Assembly (NCBI GenBank): GCA_003021305.1
Contig: PXQN01000040.1
Span: 3,170-45,216, forward strand
Direction: 5' to 3'
DNA from: Halobacteriales archaeon QH_10_67_22
Lineage (GTDB): Archaea > Halobacteriota > Halobacteria > Halobacteriales > Haloarculaceae
DNA length: 42,047 bases
Numbering within the stretch: position 1 is the stretch's first letter; each line of letters starts with the position of its first letter. This document shows, one piece after another, positions 1-7,600 of the stretch. The translations under genes were made by a program, and so were the position numbers. Below the pieces are notes generated by a model. That model was not told the DNA's origin and did not search any database. It saw only the letters and a program-made list of their open reading frames with translations.

Positions 1-28
1 GAAATGTTACGATACACTACTCCCGGGC

Positions 29-1910
29 GTGTCGAAGCAGGTCGCCGACGTCGACACGCTGTTCCTCCACGAGGCCGGCGACGACTACGCCGTCGTCGTA
101 CGCCGTGACGGCGAGCGGCTGCTCCGGGGACGGCTGGAGCTGAAGTGGACCGACGCCGGCCCCCGCCCGGGCCGGTTCCGCGTGAAGGACGGCGACGACG
201 AGATTCCCCGCCGGCCCGAGCAGTTCGTCGAGATGGCCCGCCGGGCGGCGCGCATCCGCATCTCCGAGCAGACCTCCCGGTCCGGACGGCGCGACCTCGA
301 GGCGATGCTGGACGGCTACCAGCTCGAGGCGAAGCAGGTCCGGACCTGCCGCATCTGTGCCGGCAAGGGGCGGTACTCGCCGCTCACCTCCGAGACGGCC
401 ATCGAGGCCGACGACGAGCACATCTGCCCGGACTGCGCGAAGCGGGAACTGAAGCGGGAGGCCAACTACCGGGGGCTGCGGTCCGGCGCCCGCGACCGGC
501 TGGAGGAGCTGCTGGTGGAGGTGGGCGACCTCGAGCGGGTCCGGAACCTGCTGTCGGGCCAGCTGGACCCCGAGCTGACGAAGTTCGACGAGATAAGCGC
601 CACCACCGACGACATCGAGCTGGTGTCGACGGACACGCTGGACGTCCACCCGGACCTCACCGCGAGCGTAGAGCAGTTCGACGAGCTGCTGCCGGTCCAG
701 AGCCTCGCCGTCGAGAACGGCCTGCTCGAGGGCCGCGACCAGCTCGTCGTCTCGGCGACGGCGACCGGGAAGACGCTCGTCGGCGAGCTGGCTGGCGTCG
801 ACCGCGCGCTGCGAGGCGAGGGGAAGATGCTCTTCCTGGTGCCGCTCGTGGCGCTGGCCAACCAGAAACACGAGGACTTCACCGACGACTACGGCGACCT
901 GCTGGACGTGACGCTGCGGGTCGGTCGGCGAGGAGGAGCGCGGCCACCGCCTCGACGGCCTCGTCTCCCGGCTGAAGTACTACTGCGAGACGAACCGGCT
1001 GGACACCCAGTGGGTGTACCTGTCGGCGACGGTCGGCAACGCCGGCCAGCTGGCCGACCAGCTCGGCGCCCAGCTCATCGAGTTCGAGGAGCGCCCCGTG
1101 CCCATCGAGCGTCACGTCACGTTCGCGGACGGCTCCGAGAAGGTCGACATCGAGAACAAGCTCGTCAGACGGGCCTACGATTCGAAGTCGTCGAAGGGCT
1201 ACCGCGGCCAGACCATCGTCTTCACCAACTCGCGGCGGCGCTGCCACGAGATATCGCGGCGGCTGGAGTACTCCGCGGCGCCGTACCACGCCGGGCTGGA
1301 CTACGGCCAGCGCAAGCGCGTCGAGCGGCAGTTCGGCGACCAGGAACTCGCCTGCGTCGTCACCACGGCCGCGCTGGCGGCAGGCGTCGACTTCCCCGCC
1401 TCGCAGGTCGTCTTCGACTCGCTGGCGATGGGCATCGAGTGGCTCTCCGTCCAGGAGTTCGAGCAGATGCTCGGCCGCGCCGGCCGGCCCGACTACCACG
1501 ACGAGGGGACCGTCTACGTGCTCGTCGAGCCCGACTGCACGTACCACAACTCGATGGAGATGACGGAGGACGAGGTGGCGTTCAAGCTCCTGAAGGGCGA
1601 GATGGAGCCCGTCATCACGCGCTACGACGAGGCGGCGGCGATCGAGGAGACGCTCGCGAACGTCACCGTCGCCGGCAAGGCGGCAAAGCGGCTCAACGAC
1701 CGCATGGTCGGCGAGGTGCCGACGAAGCACGCGGTCGGCAAGCTGCTCGAGTACGAGTTCATCGACGGGCTGGCGCCGACGCCGCTGGGCCGGGGCGTCA
1801 CCGAGCACTTCCTCGAACCCGACGAGGCGTTCGCGATGCTCGACGCCATCCGGAAGGGGACCGACCCGTACGAACTGGTGGCCGAGATCGAACTCCGCGA
1901 CGAGCACTGA
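29..1910 (+). pseudogene. DEAD/DEAH-box helicase with internal deletion and frameshift
   Basis: Haloarchaeal superfamily 2 helicase, probably acting on DNA or RNA in the cytoplasm. The N-terminal part opens with GTG at 29, has two CxxC pairs (CRIC and CPDC, about residues 108-136) that look like a zinc ribbon, and carries Walker A (SATATGKT, about residue 243). The coding frame is good up to about position 922. It resumes in another frame at about 930 (EEERGHRLDG) and runs to TGA at 1910 with the C-terminal helicase domain (VYLSATVGN, GQTIVFTNSRRRC, QMLGRAGRPDYHD). From memory of the family, roughly 50 residues are missing at the join, including the DEAH box (motif II), so the product as written could not hydrolyse ATP. 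This is either a real deletion or a sequence gap. Family assignment is firm; functional state is uncertain. Confidence 0.85.
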
Positions 1911-1916
1911 ACGGCG

Positions 1917-2156
1917 TCAGTCGCTCGCCTGCACCCGCCAGGTCGTCGCGTTCGTGTACGACCACTTCTCGACGTCGATTCCCGCGTCCGACTCCCGGAG
2001 CCGCGTGAGCAGGAGGCCGACCTGGGAGGGCGTCAGGCCGACGTCGTCGGCGATGAACTTGCTCTTGATGTAGGCCTCCCCGTCGGCCGCCTTCCGGCGC
2101 AGGTACTCCTCGAGTCGCTCCTCGTCAGCCTGGGTGACCGACTCGCTTCGGCTCAT
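1917..2156 (-). CDS. Small haloarchaeal winged-helix-like protein (DUF7123-like)
   Basis: A 79-residue soluble acidic protein. It has an N-terminal charged helix, then a helix-turn-helix-like segment (KSKFIADDVGLTPSQVGLLL, about residues 32-51) and an ending rich in W and T (EKWSYTNATTWRV). I recall this pattern in a small haloarchaeal family of predicted winged-helix proteins, DUF7123; the DUF number is from memory. A DNA-binding role is inference. Its ATG overlaps the stop of the upstream membrane gene by four bases (ATGA), so the two are probably co-transcribed. The gene is convergent with the helicase, ending 6 bp from it. Confidence 0.75.
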   Translation of the reverse strand: MSRSESVTQADEERLEEYLRRKAADGEAYIKSKFIADDVGLTPSQVGLLLTRLRESDAGIDVEKWSYTNATTWRVQASD

Positions 2157-2404
2157 CGGCGCTCACCCGCCCGGTCGCGGTTGTACCGGTGGCCCGCGAC
2201 GATGGCCACGGCGTTGAGCGCGACGAGCAAAACCAGCGCCGTCCCCGAGAGCGACTCCCGGGCGTAGAGCACGACCGCCGCGACGTGAACGAAGGGGAAC
2301 GTCGCGGCCGCCCAGAAGGCGACCCCCTCGAGGAGCGCCACGAGTCGGGCGAGGACCCAGCCCAGCGGCTCGAACAGCTCGCCGGGAACGATGGCGTATC
2401 TCAT
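2153..2404 (-). CDS. Small membrane protein, unknown function
   Basis: An 83-residue protein starting MRYAIVPGE at 2404; an in-frame upstream start would add only nine residues and I prefer the internal ATG. It has two or three hydrophobic stretches: LGWVLARLVALLEGVAFWAA, a second around FVHVAAVVLYA, and a third around GTALVLLVALNAVAIVAG. It ends in a basic tail (HRYNRDRAGERR). It overlaps the following winged-helix-like gene by ATGA, so the pair forms a two-gene unit. I do not recognise a named family. Coding potential is supported by the overlap and GC-rich third positions. Confidence 0.65.
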   Translation of the reverse strand: MRYAIVPGELFEPLGWVLARLVALLEGVAFWAAATFPFVHVAAVVLYARESLSGTALVLLVALNAVAIVAGHRYNRDRAGERR

Positions 2405-2485
2405 ATACGGTACAACGGAGGGGGATACCAAAGCGGTGGCTTAAGCTAAAACGGCTCTTTGTGCCACCGGTTCACACACGACCCG

Positions 2486-2773
2486 CTACGCCACCACCAC
2501 CGACAGAAGCGGCGCGAGCATCCCGGCGAAGGCGATGTCGAGGAACGCCAGCAGGATGACGACCACCGCTCCCGGGACGCCGCCAACCGCACACACCAGC
2601 ACCGCGATGGGCGTTATCCGGACGCCGAGTCCCACGAAGTTCGCTATCAGGAGGATGATCACCCCGACGATGGCGTTGACCACGAGCGGCCTGACCGTCT
2701 GGATGATGCGGTACGCGCCGAACAGCAGCGCCAGCACCAGCGCCAGCAGGGCGATTTCGGTTGTCGTGACCAT
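2486..2773 (-). CDS. BofA-like small membrane protein
   Basis: A 95-residue, almost wholly hydrophobic protein (MVTTTEIALLALVLALLFGA, then VNAIVGVIILLIANFVGLGV, then GVPGAVVVILLAFLDIAFAG). The order of segments and the internal VNAIVGxIILxIAN motif match the archaeal proteins annotated as pro-sigmaK processing inhibitor BofA family. Archaea lack sigma K, so the name describes the fold only; the role is unknown. It is monocistronic, with tRNA-Pro lying divergently upstream. Start is the ATG at 2773. Confidence 0.75.
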   Translation of the reverse strand: MVTTTEIALLALVLALLFGAYRIIQTVRPLVVNAIVGVIILLIANFVGLGVRITPIAVLVCAVGGVPGAVVVILLAFLDIAFAGMLAPLLSVVVA

Positions 2774-2856
2774 GAACTGCGGTTCTCCGTGCCGTTGTAA
2801 ATCCCTTAGGGCCGGAACGAAACGTTTTCACGCCGGCGGAAGGTACGGTACGGTGC

Positions 2857-2930
2857 GGGATCGTGGGTTAGCTTGGCTATACTTCGGGCCTTGGGTGCCC
2901 GTAACCCCGGTTCGAATCCGGGCGATCCCA
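2857..2930 (+). tRNA. tRNA-Pro (anticodon TGG)
   Basis: The acceptor stem GGGATCG (2857-2863) pairs with CGATCCC (2923-2929), followed by discriminator A. The anticodon stem CGGGC (2885-2889) pairs with GCCCG (2897-2901) around the seven-base loop CTTGGGT, giving anticodon TGG (2892-2894), which reads proline codons. The T arm CCGG-TTCGAAT-CCGG is canonical. No intron is present. CCA is not encoded. The D stem is weak at its inner pair (T-T). Confidence 0.95.
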
Positions 2931-2956
2931 TCGGCGTCTGCGAGGAACGGACGTGA

Positions 2957-3235
2957 CGAGCAACGCCGTTCGTCGGCCGATTCGAACCCTGCCAGTCGCG
3001 CACAGCGACCGGCGGCGACGTCATCGTCAGGAGCCTCGAACTCGGCGACGGCCAGGTACAGCTCGTCGGGGCTCTGCTGCCGCCCGCGAACCGGTCGAAC
3101 CTCCGCCCGTTCGGCACGGCCGACTACGCGGCAACGTACTTCGGGCACTCCGTCACGACGGCCGCGCTGCCCGGCCAGCGGGTCCGCGGGGTCGACGGCG
3201 AGGAGACGCTCCGCGTCGGCCGCGACGACGACTGA
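2957..3235 (+). pseudogene. Fragment of an unidentified gene downstream of tRNA-Pro
   Basis: The frame is open from 2957 to TGA at 3235 but has no good start codon. From about 3014 the translation looks like real protein (GDVIVRSLELGDGQVQLVGA, later FGTADYAATYFGHSVTTAAL and an acidic end VGRDDD). I read this as the 3' remnant of a small acidic protein whose 5' end is gone. I do not recognise the family. Its place directly after a tRNA 3' end is a typical site for integration and decay, but no attachment-site repeat was seen. Confidence 0.4.
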
Positions 3236-3848
3236 TACGGTCTCCTGTCGCCCGTTCCCACGACGAGCGCCCGATTTCAGGGGGCCGAGGCGAGGATGAC
3301 CCACAGTGGCCACGAGGCGCTCCGGAGTCGCCGATTCTCCCTCACGGCGACGTATACTTAATTATAAAAGCAGGTTATTCCCGAACTATTATCTTCTGTT
3401 TTCGTATTGCTCTAGTTTGGAAAAAGAGTATCGAAACCGCCCCGGGAGCCTCGTCTCCCGACGCCGACACCGTTCCGGTGGACGGCCGAGGGAGGAGGTT
3501 CGAACGAGCGAGTGGTTCGACCTGGAGACTGTCGGGACGTAGCGACGGTTCGACGAGAAGCGCGACAGCATCGGCTACGGGCATCCCGAGAGCGGCGACG
3601 TCCTTCTGGTACTACGAGTCTCGTTCGCAGGCCAGCGAGGCGGGTCCGTCGATTCGGAGTACGTCCTGGGACACGTCCGGCCCGACCGCCGGGGGCGCCA
3701 GGGACGTCGCGACAGTCGAGGAGAGGCCGAAACTCGAGGAGCGCTGTACGAGGTGGTGCGGACGCGACCCGACGAGCAAGCACGGCCGTCGTCGTACTGT
3801 CTCACCCCGGCACGACCGGATAGTCAACGCCGTAACCCGGGTTCGCCG
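3236..3848. other. Gene-poor stretch with decayed coding remnants
   Basis: No intact gene is evident. An AT-rich patch at about 3348-3425 contains a TATA-like stretch (CTTAATTATAAAAG near 3356). After it, short runs of protein-like frame on the + strand (EEVRTSEWFDLETVGT ending at 3542, then SIGYGHPESGDVLLVLRVSF in the next frame) look like a degraded gene. The frames are interrupted and no family could be assigned. Confidence 0.35.
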
Positions 3849-4541
3849 TCAGGCGCCCTCGATTTCCGTCACCCGGCCGTCTTCGACGGTCGCCAGCGCC
3901 CACGCCGCCGGCAGGTGCGCGTCGTCCAGCAGCCGCTCGGGCACGAGCGGGACGGGCACGGGCCGGTAGGCGTTGGCCTTCATTTCGCGCACGGAGACGA
4001 ACCGACCGGCCGTCCGGTCGTCCTCGAGGTCCCGGACCTCGAACCGCCCGGACTCGTCGCGGCGGTAGGCGTAGCCGAAGGCCGTCCCCGGCTCGCCGTC
4101 CGCGTAGAGGACGACCCGGCTGCCGTCGGCGGTGACGCCGTCGGCCGGTCGCTCGCGCCAGACCGGCGGCTCCGACGCCCGACAGCAGGCCAGGCCCGCC
4201 TCGCCGGCACGGAGCCGGTCCGGAACGCTGTAGAACTCCCGTCCCGCTGCGGTCTCGGCGGCCAGTCCCGGCGGGTCGGTCAGCACCTCCCGGACCGTCG
4301 CCGCGTCGACCGGGTGCGCCGCGAACAGCGCGGTCCGGTCGCTCTCGACGGCGCGGCCGACCGCTTCCAGGGTCCCCACTGGACCCGGTGGGGCAGGCAC
4401 GACCCGGAGCTCTCCCGGGACGCCGATGGCATCCGTCCCCCCTGTCGGTGCTGCGATCGCGTGCCAGTCGGCCCGGTCGAGTTCGTACCCCCGCGCGAGC
4501 AGCGCCTCGCAGACGGTCTCGAGCCGTCGGGTATCCCTCAT
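3849..4541 (-). CDS. Conserved haloarchaeal protein of unknown function
   Basis: A 230-residue acidic soluble protein starting MRDTRRLETVCEALLARGYE. An in-frame start at 4604 exists, but the ATG at 4541 gives a sensible N-terminus and leaves room for the divergent mcm promoter. There are no membrane segments. The second half contains a beta-rich stretch (SRVVLYADGEPGTAFGYAYR, then GRFEVRDLEDDRTAGRFVSV). I do not recognise a named domain. It is divergent from mcm. Confidence 0.7.
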   Translation of the reverse strand: MRDTRRLETVCEALLARGYELDRADWHAIAAPTGGTDAIGVPGELRVVPAPPGPVGTLEAVGRAVESDRTALFAAHPVDAATVREVLTDPPGLAAETAAGREFYSVPDRLRAGEAGLACCRASEPPVWRERPADGVTADGSRVVLYADGEPGTAFGYAYRRDESGRFEVRDLEDDRTAGRFVSVREMKANAYRPVPVPLVPERLLDDAHLPAAWALATVEDGRVTEIEGA

Positions 4542-4616
4542 CGGTTCGCGTACGGAACCGACGCCCAAGAGCCCCGCGGTCGGCGAACCGGCCGCTACTT
4601 TCACCGGGTGGCAAGG

Positions 4617-4623
4617 TTCTTAT
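4617..4623 (+). promoter_or_regulatory. Probable TATA box of mcm
   Basis: TTCTTAT lies 31-37 bases before the mcm ATG at 4654, in a GC-rich background. This fits a leaderless or short-leader haloarchaeal transcript. It was found by eye. Confidence 0.45.
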
Positions 4624-4653
4624 CGGGTGGCGCGCCAAGTTGTGGTATCTCTC

Positions 4654-7600
4654 ATGGCGCGCGCGGAGGACACCGAGGTCATCGACAGGTTCGAGCAGTT
4701 CTACCGTGATTACTACCGCAACGAGATCGGGGAGCTCGCCCAGAAGTACCCGAACGAACAGCGCTCGCTGTACGTCGACTGGAACGACCTCTACCGGTTC
4801 GACCCGGACCTGGCCGACGACCTCATCGCCCAGCCGGAGCAGATGAGCGACTACGCCGAGGAGGCGCTACGGCTCTACGACCTGCCCGTCGACGTGAAGC
4901 TCGGGCAGGCACACGTCCGCGTCCGAAACCTGCCCGAGACCACGGACATCCGCGAGATACGTGCCGACCACCGGGGCAACCTCATCAGTGTCCAGGGGAT
5001 CGTCCGCAAGGCCACGGACGTCCGCCCCAAGATCACCCAGGCGGCCTTCGAGTGCCAGCGCTGCGGGACGCTCACCCGGATCCCCCAGCAGAGCGGCGAC
5101 TTCCAGGAACCCCACGAGTGTCAGAGCTGCGAGCGCCAGGGCCCGTTCCGGATCAACTTCGACCAGTCGGAGTTCGTCGACGCCCAGAAGATCCGCGTCC
5201 AGGAGTCGCCCGAAGGGTTGCGCGGCGGCGAGACCCCCCAGGCCATCGACGTCACCATCGAGGACGACATCACCGGCGCGGTGACCGCCGGCGACCACGT
5301 CCGTGTCACGGGCGTGCTCAAGCTCGACCAGCAGGGCGGCGAACAGGACCAGTCCCCGATGTTCGACGTGTACATGGACGGCGTCGACGTCGAAATCGAG
5401 GACGAACAGTTCGAGGAGATGGACATCACCGACCAGGACAAACGCAAGATCATCGCCCTCTCCGAGGAGGAAGACCTCTACGAGCGGATGGTCGGCGCCA
5501 TCGCCCCCTCGATCTACGGCTACGACGAGGAGAAACTCGCCATCGTCCTGCAACTGTTCTCGGGGGTCACCAAACACCTCCCCGACGAAACGCGGATCCG
5601 CGGTGACCTGCACATCCTCCTGATCGGGGATCCCGGGACGGGCAAGTGTTTGAAATATGATAATAAGGTGGTACTGGCGGACGGGACCAGACAACAGATC
5701 GGTGACATCGTCGAATCCCGTCTCGACGACCCGATACCGGTCGACGACGGTGTGTATCAACCGGTCGATTTTGGAGTCCGATCACTCACGGTTGATGGCC
5801 AGATTACGACACGACAGGCGACGAAAGTCTGGAAGCGGGAGGCCCCGAAGCGCATGTACCGGATCCGGACCGCCCACGGGAGCGAACTCGAAGTTACGCC
5901 GTCCCATCCACTGTTCGTCCGGTCGGACGGTCGTTTCGAACCGGTGCGGGCCGACGAACTCGAGCCCGGCGACCGCCTGGCCCGGTATCCGACCGAGACG
6001 CAGTCGAACCCGCGAACGACAGCTGTCGCGGACGGCGGCAGTGTGACGGCGGCAATCGACCGGATCGAATCGATCGAACCCGTCGAACCGGACGACGAGT
6101 GGGTGTACGACCTCGAAGTCGAGGACACACACGCGTATGTCTCGAACGGTGTCGTGTCTCACAACTCACAGTTACTATCGTATATACAGAACATAGCGCC
6201 GAGATCCGTCTACACGTCAGGAAAAGGATCGAGTAGCGCCGGCCTGACCGCTGCAGCTGTTAAAGACGACTTCGGTGACGGACAGCAGTGGACGTTAGAG
6301 GCTGGGGCGCTCGTTTTGGCCGATCAAGGGATCGCAGGGGTCGACGAGCTGGACAAGATGCGCTGTGTGACTGGGGAGGCGCTCGTCCACTTCGAAGACC
6401 GGGTCGCTCGCATCGGCGAGTTCGCCCGTGAAGCCGCCGAATCCGGGTCGATAGAGGAGCTTCCCAACGGGCGGACGATCCGTGACGTCGACGCGACCGT
6501 GTGGACGATGACCGACGACGGCAGACTGGTCACGCGACCGGTGACTGCCGTCCACGAGTACGACGCGCCCGAGGAACTGTGTCGGGTCTCGCTGGGGACG
6601 GGAGAACGTATCACCGGGACCCACGACCACCCGTTTTTCGTGCTTGAAGACGGTGAACGAACGGAAAGGCCCGCCGCCGACCTCGAACCCGGCGACTGGG
6701 TGTACGTTCCGCGACAGCTCTCGCAGCCAGCGACTGACGGGGGGGGAGCGGCGACAGTCGACCGGACGACACAGGGAAGACAGCACGGTGACCGCGACGG
6801 GAAACGTCTCCTGGAGGACGTAAGTCGGGCATCACGGACGACGAAGGCGGCGTTTCTCCGTGCGCTCGCCGACAGCGAAGGAACCGTCGACGAACGTACT
6901 GTCCGGATCGTCTCGTCGAGTTACGACCTCCTGCTGGGTGCGAAGCAGCTCCTCCTGGAGTTCGGTATTTCGAGTCAGATCCAGACGCGCCAGCGAGACG
7001 ACAGGCGGGACGTGTCTCTCCTCGCGGTCACAGATGCCGACTCGCTAGTTGCGTTCGACCGCTGTATCGGCTTTCGACTGGACCGGAAACAGCGGGCACT
7101 CGACCGCGTCGTCGAGACAGCGACCGGAGACCGAACGATACTCGACGTCGTGCCCGACTGCGACGACCACCTCGCGTCGGCGCGTGAGTCACTTCGACTG
7201 TCCCGATCCGAGTGTGGGATCAACGACGCGACGTACTGTCACTTCGAGACAGGGAAAGCGAACGTCTCGTTTCGGCTCGGCCGGCAGATACTCGAAGCGT
7301 TCGAGGAGCGAAAGCGGACCGCCCGGGACCACGCGGCGACACTCGACGACGGGGTGACCTGGGAGCGACTCGAACAGCTCCGGACGACCTACCACGTCTC
7401 ACAGCGGGAACTCGCGGCCGGGACCGAGTATCGCCAGCAGCAGGTCTCCACACTGTGGGGCGAGGACGAGGCACTGAAAACGACGGTTCGGGAACGACTC
7501 CAGTCGGTCGTCGCCTCCGTCGGGGAAACTGACCTCACACGCCTGCAGGAACTGGTCTACGGTGACGTGAAGTGGCGCCGCGTCGACGCCGTCGAGCGCG

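Noticed and set aside
4426-4653. An N-terminal extension of MCM by 76 residues
   Set aside because: The extension is antisense to a convincing gene (3849-4541), it is not MCM-like, and a promoter-like box precedes the ATG at 4654.
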